This document shows positions 33,663 through 42,422 of a stretch of DNA of 64,000 nucleotides, one piece after another. The notes under the pieces were generated by a model. It saw nothing but the letters and a program-made list of their open reading frames with translations. It ran no database searches and was not told the origin of the DNA. Each line of letters begins with the position of its first letter. Positions within the stretch are counted from its first letter, which is position 1. A program made the position numbers and the translations under genes. This DNA comes from an uncultured Altererythrobacter sp. (GTDB lineage: Bacteria > Pseudomonadota > Alphaproteobacteria > Sphingomonadales > Sphingomonadaceae): assembly GCA_946886565.1 (NCBI GenBank), contig CAMPIX010000002.1, positions 1-64,000 on the forward strand. Reading direction: 5' to 3'.

Positions 33663-34495
33663 TCGCTCGCTCCCGTTCGGGCCTGCGCCAGCGCTTCCAC
33701 GGCATCGACCAGAAACCACCCGCCGCAACTCGTCCATGCGCCTTCGAGCGGCACCACGGGGCGATCCTCCAGTTGCGTGCGGGCGATGGGGTGGCGCGCG
33801 GCGCTCCAGCGGTCGGTTTCCCCCGCCGCGCCCTCGTAGAACGCGGCGGCGACGACATCGGGACGCTTGTAGGCGAGCCGCTCGAGCGGCAGCGGGTTCC
33901 ACTCCGGGCGCGTCTGAAAGTTGGCGAAGCCGGCGGCCGTCAGCACCTCGTGCACCAGCGTGCCTTCGCCCGAAGTGACTCCGCCGGGAGTCATGTAGAG
34001 CGCGGTGCGGCGCGGTTCTACCGGTGAGGGAAGCGCGGCCAGCCGGCGCTCCATGTCGGCCGCGACCCGCTCGGCTTGGTCCGCCGCGCCGAGCATGCTG
34101 CCCACCCGCACGACCTCGTCGCGTACTTCGGCGAGCGTCTGCGGGAAACCGATCTGGACCACCGGCACGCCAAGCTCGCTGAGGAAGTTCACCACATCGG
34201 GCCCTCCGCCGTAGGAGCGCACCACGAGATCTGGGTCGAGCGCGAGCACGTCGGCCGTGCGGGGGCGCACGGTGGGCAGACCTTCGGCCTCGGCGCGCAT
34301 GTAGGAGAAGCGCTTGGCCGCGTCGGGCGAGAGAGCAAGGATCGCGTCGCGGTCGGCGAAGCGCAGCACGTATTGGTCGGCGCAATAGTCGAGGCTGACT
34401 ATGCGTTGCGGCGCGCCCTCGCGGGCGATGGGCGCGGCCGCGCAGCTTGCAAGCAGCATTGCCGCGATCACGCCGAATGACGCCTTGCCGTGCAT
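33659..34495 (-). CDS. btuF: Periplasmic substrate-binding lipoprotein, cobalamin-type importer
   Basis: A 278-residue binding protein with a lipoprotein signal (lipobox LASC). It has the two-lobe helical-backbone fold of BtuF/FhuD, with RIVSLDYCADQYVLRFADRDAILALSPDA and DPDLVVRSYGGGPDVVNFLSELGVPVVQIGFPQTLAEV at the N-lobe. ATG 34495 is the start that gives an immediate signal peptide. It is the first gene downstream of the cobalamin riboswitch. The outer-membrane receptor BtuB is not in this window. Confidence 0.88.
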   Translation of the reverse strand: MHGKASFGVIAAMLLASCAAAPIAREGAPQRIVSLDYCADQYVLRFADRDAILALSPDAAKRFSYMRAEAEGLPTVRPRTADVLALDPDLVVRSYGGGPDVVNFLSELGVPVVQIGFPQTLAEVRDEVVRVGSMLGAADQAERVAADMERRLAALPSPVEPRRTALYMTPGGVTSGEGTLVHEVLTAAGFANFQTRPEWNPLPLERLAYKRPDVVAAAFYEGAAGETDRWSAARHPIARTQLEDRPVVPLEGAWTSCGGWFLVDAVEALAQARTGASE

Positions 34496-34684
34496 CGCAT
34501 CGGCCTTTCCGAACCTATCGGCCCTGCGGGGAGGGCGTCGGAACCCCGCGTCGCCGTCGACAGTCGTGGCCCGCCGCGCCCAAAGGCGCGGCGCCGCAAG
34601 CCCGGCCGGTGGCTGTCGCTTCGGAGGGAAACCGCGTGTTTCCCGCCCGCTGGAGCTGACCCGGCTCAACGGACGAACGACGCG

Positions 34685-34845
34685 ACGGCAGGTTTCCTGG
34701 CTTGCGGATCGTCGCCTCGGACCGTCTTCCCGGCACCGTTCCGTGGAGCGGCGGCCAGTGACGTGGTGGCCCGGGGCTCCCCGCCTACAGTTGCGGGCAC
34801 AGCGCCGGTATTCGACCGGCTTCCCTCTTAGCCGTTCGCGCTTTC
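34685..34845 (-). promoter_or_regulatory. Cobalamin riboswitch
   Basis: Read on the minus strand, the leader contains the B12 box AAGCCAGGAAACCTGCC (34703 to 34687). Further upstream are the paired AAGCCGGT...ACCGG stem, GCCCGCAACTGTAGGCGGGGAGCC, and the GCCACCACGTCACTGGC segment. These are the conserved blocks of the cobalamin (AdoCbl) riboswitch. It lies about 190 nt before btuF and should turn the importer off when corrinoid is plentiful. The precise ends are approximate. The rest of the 34496-35010 interval shows no gene. Confidence 0.92.
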
Positions 34846-35010
34846 GCGCGCGCGGCACCGTCTACCTGCGCACCTGCGAGAACCGCGAGCCCGAGTCAAT
34901 CCCCGCACCCCGGCGCGCAGCCGCGCGGCCCAACAATAATTCGGGTTGCCGTGCTCCCTCGCCATGGCGCACAGTGCAAGTCTATGCGATCTGCCGGGTG
35001 CGAGTTAGCG

Positions 35011-35628
35011 ATGACCGCCAAGCACAAGATTCTCATCGTTGACGATCACCCGATCACCCAGGGCGGGCTGCGCATGCTGTTCGCCGGCCATGGACACTTC
35101 GAGATCGTCGGCGCGCTCGATCACGCATCAACCGTAAGCGCCTTCGTCCAGTCGCAACCGGTCGATATCGTCATTCTGGACCTCAACATGCCTGACGTAC
35201 GCGGGGTGAACATCCTCGCAGAGATCGTCGGATCGCGCGATATGACGGTCATCATCCTCACCGGCGAGAGCCAGTTCGGCGAGATCGACTACGCGCTCAA
35301 GCTCGGCGCACGCGGGGTGGTCAGCAAGGCCGATCCGCCGCGGGAGATCATCGCCGCGTGCGATGCCGCGCTGGCGGGCGAAGTCTATCTCTCACCCCGG
35401 ATGCGCGACGGCATGATCCAGCTGAGCGAAGTCCCCGTTGCGCTGTCGTCCCGCCAGATGGCGATCCTCCACTATCTGGCGCAAGGGGAGAGCAACAAGG
35501 AAATCTCGTACCGGCTGGCGATCGCGCAGCCCACGGTCTCGTTCCATATCGCAGAGCTGCGGCGCAAGCTGGACGTCCCGAACAACCGCAAGATCGTCGA
35601 GCGAGCGCAGGAGCTAAACCTGCTCTGA
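35011..35628 (+). CDS. NarL/LuxR-family response regulator
   Basis: A 205-residue two-component regulator. The receiver domain has the acidic pair VDDHP, phospho-acceptor D57 in VILDLNMPD, the threonine in ILTGES and the lysine in VSKADPP. The C-terminal LuxR-type helix-turn-helix is SSRQMAILHYLAQGESNKEISYRLAIAQPTVSFHIAELRRKL. ATG 35011 begins directly at the domain; an upstream in-frame codon adds no domain. It converges with a histidine kinase gene, and the two coding regions overlap tail to tail by 15 bp, so they are likely partners. The target is unknown. Confidence 0.92.
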   Translation: MTAKHKILIVDDHPITQGGLRMLFAGHGHFEIVGALDHASTVSAFVQSQPVDIVILDLNMPDVRGVNILAEIVGSRDMTVIILTGESQFGEIDYALKLGARGVVSKADPPREIIAACDAALAGEVYLSPRMRDGMIQLSEVPVALSSRQMAILHYLAQGESNKEISYRLAIAQPTVSFHIAELRRKLDVPNNRKIVERAQELNLL

Positions 35629-37875
35629 CCGTCGCGCGAATGCGGGGTGCGCGCGCATTTCGCGGCACAGCGGCTTGACCAGCATCAGCTCGACCGCTTC
35701 GGCCAGCCGACCGCGGGTGACGGTCGTGTCGTCGTAGGTCGCCGCCGCCGCCGAAGTCCGCTTTCCGATGCGGACTTCGGCCAGCGCGCTCTCGAATGCT
35801 TCGCGACGGTCGAAGTCGAGCACGCGCCAGCCCGGCATCGCCCTGTCGAGATCCTCTGCCGCGCAGATTTCCACCTCGGGATAGGTGCAGGGAAGCGTGA
35901 TGCGCAAGCGCGTGCCGTCCGGCCCCGAAGAGACGATGTCGAGGGTGCCGGAAAGGCTTTCGATCAGCCGGCGCGCCGAACGGAAGCCCGAACCCGAACC
36001 GCGCCGCTCGTCGTCCCCGGTCGAGCGCGGCGCCGAATCGTCGCGCAACTGGCGGACCAGCTCGTCGGTCATGCCCACGCCGGTGTCGGCGATCTCGATC
36101 ACCGCGCGACCGTCCTCGGCCCGCATTTCGATCCGCGCGCCGCCGGCATCGGTATAGTGATAGGCGTTGCTCAGCAGGTTCGCGAGCGCGCGCATCAGAA
36201 TGGGCCGATCCGACACGATGACCACGCCTTCGTCGATCTCGGCCGCGAGCGAGAGATTCTTCGCCGCAAACGGCGTCTTGAACATCATCGTCAGCGGCTC
36301 GACCAGCGCGCCGCCCTTGAACGCGCTGAGCGCGAGGAACCCCGATTCGCTTCCGATCAGCGCCGCGCCGGACATCGTGGTCGCCGCGATCTCGTTGAGA
36401 TAGTCGGCCGAGCTGCGCAGGATCGCCGCCAGCTCGCGGTTCTCCTCCGCATGTTCGCCCCGCTCGAGCACATCCACCGCGCTGTTGAGCGCGAGGATGA
36501 CCTGGCGGCTGTCGTGGCCCGAGGCGTGCAGCAGCGCGTTCTGGCTGTTCACCGTCGCGAGCGCGAACGCCTTTTCCTCGGCGAGCTTCTTGGCGCTCTC
36601 GCTGATCTCGAGCCGTTCTGCCATCGAACGGGCGTAGTTGGCGTCCGCCGCGCGCTTGTCGGCCTGGATCTTCCGCAGATTGAGGCCAAGCGCGAGCGTC
36701 ACCATCAGCGATTCGAACAGCCCGACGGGGCCTGCCAGGTGCCAGTTGATCGGCAGCCAGGTGAACACGCCCATAGAAGCGATCGCGGCGTAGACGATGA
36801 ACAGCGCCAGGCTGCCCCAGCCGACGAGCAGCGGCCAGAGCTGATTGCCGATCCGCCGCATCGCGGCGAAACCCACGAACGGCAGGAACAGTGCGACGCC
36901 GATCGTGATCAGCCAGGTCCCCGCGTGCAGGAAATTGCGGAAGGCGGGATCGTAGAATGCCAGGCCGGACTGGAGTGCGATCGTGAAGAGGCTTGCGACG
37001 ATCAGCAGCTTGAGCACGAAATCGGCGCGCGGGAACAGCGCCCCGGTGCGTACGAAACTGCGCGCGAACTGCGCCATCGCCGCGGCGAAGGCGCACTTGA
37101 TCGCATCCTCGATTCCCAGCCCGAGCAGGGGGCTGTCGGCGAGGAAGAAGATCGTGACGTAGCCTTCGGCCTGGATCGTGTTGAGTGCGAAGAACGCCTG
37201 CGCCAGCGCGAGCCAGGCGAACTCCCGATAACCGGTGATCGAGAAGAACAGGAAGTTGACGAAGATCAGCACCACCACGCCGAGCACTACGCCCGCAACC
37301 ATCGCGATGTTCGCGCGCCGGTCCTGAAAGAAGCTGCCGTACGTCTCGATCCTGAGCGGCATGTAGGTCGAGTTTTCGGACAGAAAGTCGATCACGATCG
37401 TCTTCTCCTGCCGCGGCGCAAGCACGAGCTCGGTGCTGAACGCCTGATAGGCGCGCAAATTCCTGCTCGCGTCCTCGGCGTCGGTGCCATCGACCAGCAG
37501 TTCGAGCCGGTCGCCGGCGATCTCGTAGAGCCGGAAATAGCTCAGCGAACCGCGCCCGGTGGTGAAGATCCAGCTTCCCGCCTCCTCGCCCACGTTGCGG
37601 ACCTTCAGCGCGACCGCGGTGCGCCCGCCCGGCAGCCCGAAATGCGCCGCGCGCCCGGCGATCGGCTGCAGCGGCGCGGCGAGGATCTGCGCTGGCGAAA
37701 GCGCCTCGACCGGCCCGAGATCGTTCGAATAGCGGACGTAGGGCGCGAGCGGCGGAGCGTTCTCGCCTGCTTCGAGCGCGACCGCGGGAAGCGGCTCCTG
37801 CGCGGCGGCGACCCGTGGCCACACGGCCAGCAACAAGGCCAGCGCCACAGCGACTATCCACGACCCCCGTTGCAT
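35614..37875 (-). CDS. 7TMR-DISM sensor histidine kinase
   Basis: A 753-residue membrane sensor. A signal peptide (about 1-27) precedes a periplasmic DISM extracellular domain (about 30-180), seven membrane helices (about 190-400) and a coiled linker (about 400-450). The kinase core has the H-box HASGHDSRQV (near residue 460), N-box LANLLSNAYHY and G-box DTGVGM. The last 80 residues after the ATPase domain (LDFDRREAFESALAEVRIG...) form an extra module that looks like an incomplete receiver. The start is ATG 37875. Overlap with the convergent regulator gene suggests they work together. Position beside the flagellar locus hints at a link to motility or carbohydrate sensing, not shown by sequence. 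Confidence 0.85.
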   Translation of the reverse strand: MQRGSWIVAVALALLLAVWPRVAAAQEPLPAVALEAGENAPPLAPYVRYSNDLGPVEALSPAQILAAPLQPIAGRAAHFGLPGGRTAVALKVRNVGEEAGSWIFTTGRGSLSYFRLYEIAGDRLELLVDGTDAEDASRNLRAYQAFSTELVLAPRQEKTIVIDFLSENSTYMPLRIETYGSFFQDRRANIAMVAGVVLGVVVLIFVNFLFFSITGYREFAWLALAQAFFALNTIQAEGYVTIFFLADSPLLGLGIEDAIKCAFAAAMAQFARSFVRTGALFPRADFVLKLLIVASLFTIALQSGLAFYDPAFRNFLHAGTWLITIGVALFLPFVGFAAMRRIGNQLWPLLVGWGSLALFIVYAAIASMGVFTWLPINWHLAGPVGLFESLMVTLALGLNLRKIQADKRAADANYARSMAERLEISESAKKLAEEKAFALATVNSQNALLHASGHDSRQVILALNSAVDVLERGEHAEENRELAAILRSSADYLNEIAATTMSGAALIGSESGFLALSAFKGGALVEPLTMMFKTPFAAKNLSLAAEIDEGVVIVSDRPILMRALANLLSNAYHYTDAGGARIEMRAEDGRAVIEIADTGVGMTDELVRQLRDDSAPRSTGDDERRGSGSGFRSARRLIESLSGTLDIVSSGPDGTRLRITLPCTYPEVEICAAEDLDRAMPGWRVLDFDRREAFESALAEVRIGKRTSAAAATYDDTTVTRGRLAEAVELMLVKPLCREMRAHPAFARRSEQV

Positions 37876-37914
37876 CGGGCGCAATGTGTCGCGCGCCGGG
37901 GTGTGCTTGTCAAT

Positions 37915-38637
37915 TCAGTCGGCAGGCTCCAGCGCCTTGCGCATCTGCGCGAGCGCGGCGGCCTTGAGCTGGTGCACGCGCGGCACGCTGACCGAAAGCA
38001 CCGCGGCGATCTCGGACAGGTTGAGTTCCTCGACGAAATAGAGCTGGATCACGAGCTGGTGGCGCTCGCCGAGCGAGGAGATCGCATCGATCAGGTTCTC
38101 GCGGTCTTCCTGCTGCAACACCTGCCGCTCGGCGTCGGGCTCGGCCGAAGCGAATGCGACGTCGGTTTCCGAATAGCATTCGTCGATCGAGGCGATACGC
38201 GTCTCGACCAGCTCCCCTTCGAGCTGGAGATAATCCTCCACCGTCATCCCGAGCCTTTCCGCGAGTTCTCCGGCCGAAGGCTCGCGGCCGAGTTCGGCCT
38301 GGAGCTTGGCTTTCATGTGTTCGATCATACGCCGCCTGGCGCGCGCGCCGCGCGGGTCGGGCGAGGCGTTGCGCAGCAGGTCGACCATAGCGCCGCGCAC
38401 GCGCAGCTTGGCGTAGGCGGCGAAGCCGTCTTCGCTGGGCGCGTCGTGCTTTTGCGCGCATTCGGTCAGCGCGACGAGCCCGGCCTGCATCAGATCCTCG
38501 ACGTCGACCGTCGGACCGCCGCTGCCCGACAAATGCCATGCGAGCTTGCGCACCATAGGCAGGAATCGCGTTACGCGTTCCCCGACATTGCCGCGATAGG
38601 CCGCCGCGGCGGAAAACTGCGAATGGTCGAGCTTCAT
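37915..38637 (-). CDS. fliA: RNA polymerase sigma-28 factor FliA
   Basis: A 240-residue sigma factor for late flagellar genes. Region 2 (VEDLMQAGLVALTECAQKHD...FAAYAKLRVRGAMVDLLR) and region 4 (RHQLVIQLYFVEELNLSEIAAVLSVSVPRVHQLKAAALAQMRKAL) are typical of FliA. It overlaps flhA by 4 bp and ends the minus-strand flagellar operon. The anti-sigma factor FlgM is encoded upstream in the same gene string, and a sigma-28-type promoter precedes flagellin at 55605-55631. Confidence 0.95.
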   Translation of the reverse strand: MKLDHSQFSAAAAYRGNVGERVTRFLPMVRKLAWHLSGSGGPTVDVEDLMQAGLVALTECAQKHDAPSEDGFAAYAKLRVRGAMVDLLRNASPDPRGARARRRMIEHMKAKLQAELGREPSAGELAERLGMTVEDYLQLEGELVETRIASIDECYSETDVAFASAEPDAERQVLQQEDRENLIDAISSLGERHQLVIQLYFVEELNLSEIAAVLSVSVPRVHQLKAAALAQMRKALEPAD

Positions 38638-40751
38638 GCGGCCATCGCCTCCATATTCACGTCTTCGTCGGGCGTGTTCTGGGCGACTTGCGGTGCAACT
38701 CCGTTGTCGCCCCCGACCACCGCGATCACTTCGATCGGCTGCGAGACCGGCAGCTCGTTGATCGAGAGCACGGCGCAGCCTGGCGCGCGCAACTTGAGCA
38801 GGCCGGCCAGCGGGCGGCGCGCGCGCGGTTGCACGATCAGCGCGGGAGGGCCGGCGCCAGCGGGGCGACCTGCGACGATCGCGGCAATGCGCTCGCCGAT
38901 CGAGCGGGCGAGGTCGGGCTCGATGACGACGTTGCCGCTGATGGGATCCTGCAGTCCGCCGACGACCATCTCCTCGAGCTCGGCGGCGAGCGTGATGACC
39001 GGCAGGCGCTGGTCGGGCGGGCACAGACTGCCGACCAGCATCGGGCCGAGATCGGCGCGGAGCATGTCGATCAGCCGTTCGTGTTCGGTCGTCTGCTGCG
39101 CGGCTTGCGACAGGCTCGAGAGCGCCGGGATCGGGTGCGCGAGCGAGATGCCGTCGGAAAGCAGCGCGCGCAGAAGGCGGGTGATCGCAGCGAGCGAGAG
39201 CGGCTGCGGAGTGATCGTCTCGACCAGTTGGGCGTTGCGTTCGCGCACCATGTCGAGCAGCTCGCGCACCTGATCGGGGCCGAGCAGGTCCTGCGGCCGG
39301 GCCGAGAGAAGCTGGTTGACGTGTGTCGCAACGACGCTTTCGGCGTCGACCACCAGATAGCCTTCGGCGACCGCGAGATCGCGCGCCGAAGCGTCGATCC
39401 ACACCGCGGGACAGCCGAAGCTCGGGTCGTGGGTCGCTTCGCCCGGCAACATACCGAGCTGACCCGCCTCGCCGGTGTCGATCGCCAGCAGGCGGTCGGC
39501 GCGCAGGCTGCCCGAGCCGAGCGGCGCGCCGCCCAGAGTAATGCGATAGCGGTCGGGAGCGAGATCGAAACTGTCCTTGATGCGGAACTGCGGCACCACG
39601 AATCCGAACGATTGACACAACTGGCGCCGCAGCCCGGTGAGCCGCGCGACGAGCGGTGCGCCGCGCTTTTCATCCGCGAGGTGGACGAGGCCGAAGCCGA
39701 GTTCGACAGTGACCAGCGCCTGCTCGGACACGTCCTCGATCGCGATCCGGGTCACGTCGGGCGCGGGTTCGGGTTCTTCGAATTTGGGTATTGCCTTGTG
39801 TCGCTTGAGCATGCGCCAGAGCAGGAAGGCGCCGGCGGCGAGCGGCAGGAATACGGATTGCGGCATGGCCGGAATCATCCCCATCGCCCCGAGGATGCAG
39901 GCGACCGGCAGCCAGATGCCTGGCTCTGCAAACTGGCCGCCGATCTGGCCGGTGAGGTCGCGAGTGTCAGAAACGCGGGTGACGATCACCGCGGCGGCGA
40001 TCGAGAGCAGCAGCGCGGGGATCGCCGCGACCAGCGCGTCGCCGATCGCGAGGGTGACGTAGAGCGAGCCGGACTCGCTCGCCGAGAGCCCGTGCGAAAC
40101 CATGCCGAGCACGAAGCCTGCGACGATGTTGACGAACAGGATCAGCAGCGCCGCGATCGCGTCGCCCTTCACGAACTTGCTCGCGCCGTCCATCGAACCG
40201 TAGAAATCGGCTTCGGTGGCGACTTCGCGGCGCCGCGTCCTGGCTTCCTCGGCATTCATGAGGCCGGCCGCGAGATCGGAATCGATCGCCATCTGCTTGC
40301 CGGGCAGCGCATCGAGAGTGAAACGCGCCGAGACTTCGGACACACGGCCCGCACCCTTGGTCACCACGACCAGGTTGATGATCATCAGGATGATGAACAC
40401 GAACAGGCCGACGACGAAGTTGCCGCCGATCAGGAACGCGCCGAACGCCTCGATCACCTTGCCCGCGGCGGCATGCCCTTCGTGCCCGTTCATCAGCACG
40501 ACGCGGGTCGAGGCGACGTTGAGCGCGAGGCGCAGCAGCGTCGCGAACAGCAGGACCGAGGGGAACGACGAGAAGTCGAGCGGCTTTTCCGCGTTCATCG
40601 CCGCCATCAGCACCGCCACCGAGAGCGCGATGTTGAGGACGAAGAAGATGTCGAGCATCGTCGGCGGGATCGGCACGACCATCAGCACGATGATCGTGAG
40701 GATGCCGACCGGCAGCGCCATCGAGGGCGTGAGGAAAGAGCGCCAGGTCAC
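38634..40751 (-). CDS. flhA: Flagellar export gate protein FlhA
   Basis: A 705-residue component of the type III flagellar export apparatus in the inner membrane. About eight N-terminal helices (1-310) include the conserved FHIPEP-region residues LLRLALNVASTRVVL and the loop GRVSEVSARFTLDALPGKQMAIDSDL. A cytoplasmic domain that binds export chaperones follows. The start is GTG 40751, overlapping the stop of the transglycosylase gene (GTGA). The partner FlhB is not in the window. Confidence 0.97.
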   Translation of the reverse strand: MTWRSFLTPSMALPVGILTIIVLMVVPIPPTMLDIFFVLNIALSVAVLMAAMNAEKPLDFSSFPSVLLFATLLRLALNVASTRVVLMNGHEGHAAAGKVIEAFGAFLIGGNFVVGLFVFIILMIINLVVVTKGAGRVSEVSARFTLDALPGKQMAIDSDLAAGLMNAEEARTRRREVATEADFYGSMDGASKFVKGDAIAALLILFVNIVAGFVLGMVSHGLSASESGSLYVTLAIGDALVAAIPALLLSIAAAVIVTRVSDTRDLTGQIGGQFAEPGIWLPVACILGAMGMIPAMPQSVFLPLAAGAFLLWRMLKRHKAIPKFEEPEPAPDVTRIAIEDVSEQALVTVELGFGLVHLADEKRGAPLVARLTGLRRQLCQSFGFVVPQFRIKDSFDLAPDRYRITLGGAPLGSGSLRADRLLAIDTGEAGQLGMLPGEATHDPSFGCPAVWIDASARDLAVAEGYLVVDAESVVATHVNQLLSARPQDLLGPDQVRELLDMVRERNAQLVETITPQPLSLAAITRLLRALLSDGISLAHPIPALSSLSQAAQQTTEHERLIDMLRADLGPMLVGSLCPPDQRLPVITLAAELEEMVVGGLQDPISGNVVIEPDLARSIGERIAAIVAGRPAGAGPPALIVQPRARRPLAGLLKLRAPGCAVLSINELPVSQPIEVIAVVGGDNGVAPQVAQNTPDEDVNMEAMAA

Positions 40752-41620
40752 AGCCCGAAGGCCCTGAACTTGCCGTAGGCTTCGTCGATCTGGCGGGCGG
40801 CACGATCACCGAGGCCGCCCGATCCGCGGAAGGTCGCCTGCAGCGTTTCGGCCATCGACGGCCGCGGGGCGGGGGCGGGTGGGAGTGCGGCCGCGGGGCC
40901 GATTGATGGCGTGGCGTAGGAGCGCTGTGCGTGGGCGAAGGCCGCCGCGGGGGACGAGGGCATGTATTCCATCCCGCCATCGATGCCGGCGGGGATCGCG
41001 CTGCCGCCGGCCTTGGCCCGCTCGACCTTGCCGCGCATCAGCTCCATCACTTCGCCGACCGAGCGCGAACGCCCGCCCTGGTAGAAGATCGACGGGTTCG
41101 CCTGCGCGGGATTGGGAAACAGCGCTGCCGCCGACGTCAGCGGATTGTCGCGCACCGCGCCCAGAAAATCTTTTGCGCCTCCCGCGCCGAGGAAATGCGC
41201 GAGGTAGAGTTCGGCATGGTCGGGCTCGCGGCCCAGGAAGCCGCGCAGCTCGCCCGCGTTGTCGCGCGCGAGCTCGGCCGCCATCAGCGAGGAAACTTCG
41301 GGGTCGAAGCGCAGCGCCATGATCTGCGCGCGCATGCCCGCGTCGCCGACACTGGCGCGGCCGCCGCTGCGCGTAATGGCGGCTTCGGCCCAGTCGAGCC
41401 CGTGGGTGCGGCCGTGCCGGTCGAGCGTCTCGAGCCAGGTCGAGGAAATGAACTGGTAGAGACCGGACGCGCTCGAAGTGCGCGCGCGAGCGTCGCTGTC
41501 GAGGTTGGATTCGATCCGCGCCTGCGCCAGCAGGTAGTCGAAATCGACCCCGGTCGCGGCCGAAGCACGGGCGATCGACGCCTGAACTTCGGTGCGTTGT
41601 ACTGGTGTGACCTCTGGCAA
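40748..41620 (-). CDS. Lytic transglycosylase of the flagellar cluster (SltF-like)
   Basis: A 290-residue protein. Residues about 10-70 are an SLT lysozyme-like domain with catalytic glutamate in ARIESNLDS and the GLYQFISSTW motif. The C-terminal part is proline/alanine-rich and ends with a helix. FlgJ in this cluster lacks a muramidase domain, so this protein probably opens the peptidoglycan for the rod, as SltF does in Rhodobacter. No signal peptide is visible, which fits export by the flagellar system. TTG 41620 is the apparent start, with GGGGGC upstream. A sigma-54 promoter precedes it. Confidence 0.8.
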   Translation of the reverse strand: MPEVTPVQRTEVQASIARASAATGVDFDYLLAQARIESNLDSDARARTSSASGLYQFISSTWLETLDRHGRTHGLDWAEAAITRSGGRASVGDAGMRAQIMALRFDPEVSSLMAAELARDNAGELRGFLGREPDHAELYLAHFLGAGGAKDFLGAVRDNPLTSAAALFPNPAQANPSIFYQGGRSRSVGEVMELMRGKVERAKAGGSAIPAGIDGGMEYMPSSPAAAFAHAQRSYATPSIGPAAALPPAPAPRPSMAETLQATFRGSGGLGDRAARQIDEAYGKFRAFGL

Positions 41621-41656
41621 GACTGCCCCCGGCGTGGTTGTACTCGCCGGTGTTCA

Positions 41657-41672
41657 AGCAAGACGTGTGCCA
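41657..41672 (-). promoter_or_regulatory. Sigma-54 promoter upstream of the transglycosylase-flhA-fliA genes
   Basis: On the minus strand TGGCACACGTCTTGCT matches the TGGCACG-N4-TTGCW consensus with one mismatch and keeps the GG-N10-GC spacing. It lies in the short gap after flgN, 36 bp before the TTG start at 41620. Two palindromic candidate activator sites lie about 290-330 bp upstream, inside flgN. Confidence 0.75.
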
Positions 41673-41691
41673 GAATAGGCTGGCCCGAAAA

Positions 41692-42045
41692 TCAGGCGGG
41701 GTAGGGGACCTCGCGCGATACCGCGGGGCGGCCTGCGCCGTAGAGGCTGATACGTCCGGCGAGCGAGCCGAGGCGCGCCTCGACGTTGGCCGCGATCAGA
41801 TTGCGGATCTTGCGGTTGATCTCGTTGAGCCGCGTCACCGCGTCGAGCAGCCCGCGGCATTCCTCGTCGAGCGGGCCGGCGGCCTCGCGCTCGATGATCT
41901 CGCACAGCTCGAGCTTGTTGTCCGAGCAGGTGAGGATGCTGTCGAGGTCGAGCCCGGCAAGCGCCTGCCGCTCGCTTTCGAGAAGGGCAAGCATTTGCCG
42001 GAGCGCGCTGTGCAGAGTGGGGCGCAGAGGTGTGTCCGTGGTCAT
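41692..42045 (-). CDS. flgN: Flagellar chaperone FlgN
   Basis: A 117-residue, mostly helical cytoplasmic chaperone that protects the hook-filament junction proteins FlgK and FlgL. The pattern LHSALRQMLALLESERQALAGLDLDSILTCSDNKLELCEIIE is typical of FlgN. It overlaps flgM by 4 bp, the usual flgM-flgN pairing. Two candidate FlbD palindromes lie inside its coding sequence near the N-terminal end. Confidence 0.85.
   Translation of the reverse strand: MTTDTPLRPTLHSALRQMLALLESERQALAGLDLDSILTCSDNKLELCEIIEREAAGPLDEECRGLLDAVTRLNEINRKIRNLIAANVEARLGSLAGRISLYGAGRPAVSREVPYPA
41955..41970. promoter_or_regulatory. Candidate FlbD operator CGGCAA-GCGC-CTGCCG
   Basis: A 16-bp palindrome with one mismatch, nearly identical to the perfect copy at 44110-44125. 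It lies within flgN, about 285 bp upstream of the sigma-54 promoter at 41657-41672 and 30 bp from a second copy. Confidence 0.5.
41985..42000. promoter_or_regulatory. Candidate FlbD operator GGGCAA-GCAT-TTGCCG
   Basis: A second 16-bp palindrome with one mismatch in the outermost pair, spaced 30 bp from the copy at 41955. It fits a paired enhancer for the sigma-54 promoter driving the transglycosylase, flhA and fliA. Confidence 0.5.
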
Positions 42046-42332
42046 TGCGCATTCCTCAACATGAACCCGCTCGCGATGATCGCGTCGGCGGTCTTGCGCG
42101 GTTCGAGCAGGTACTGGCCCTGCGCGATCGCGTGGCGGATGCGGCCGACGCGCTCCTGATCGATCGGCGCTTCGGCGCCAGCGAGGCCGACCGCAGAGAG
42201 CGCGGCGGCGGCGGCCTGGTCGGATTCGGCGGGCACCGGATCGGGGCGGTCCGTCGGGCCGACAGGGGCAGAAGCGCGCGCGCGAAGGCGTGCGGCGATC
42301 CCGTTCGTTCCCTGAATGTCGATCCGATCCAT
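42042..42332 (-). CDS. flgM: Anti-sigma-28 factor FlgM
   Basis: A 96-residue protein. The C-terminal half (DQERVGRIRHAIAQGQYLLEPRKTADAIIAS) is the FliA-binding region of FlgM; the N-terminal half is disordered and Ala/Pro-rich. ATG 42332 begins MDRIDIQG, close to the family start. It overlaps flgN by 4 bp. Secretion of FlgM through the completed hook would free FliA to transcribe flagellin. Confidence 0.88.
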   Translation of the reverse strand: MDRIDIQGTNGIAARLRARASAPVGPTDRPDPVPAESDQAAAAALSAVGLAGAEAPIDQERVGRIRHAIAQGQYLLEPRKTADAIIASGFMLRNAQ

Positions 42333-42422
42333 CGGTCCGCTCCACTGGTGTTGCAGGACTGAAGACGGCGAACGCTGCGGCAATTTAAGGGGGTGCGCAG
42401 AATTTTGCCGCCCCCACGCCGC

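Noticed and set aside
42366..42387. Sigma-28 promoter of flgM
   Set aside because: TAAA and GCCG are present on the minus strand, but the gap is 14 nt instead of 15 and the rest of the -10 does not match, so it was not listed as a feature.
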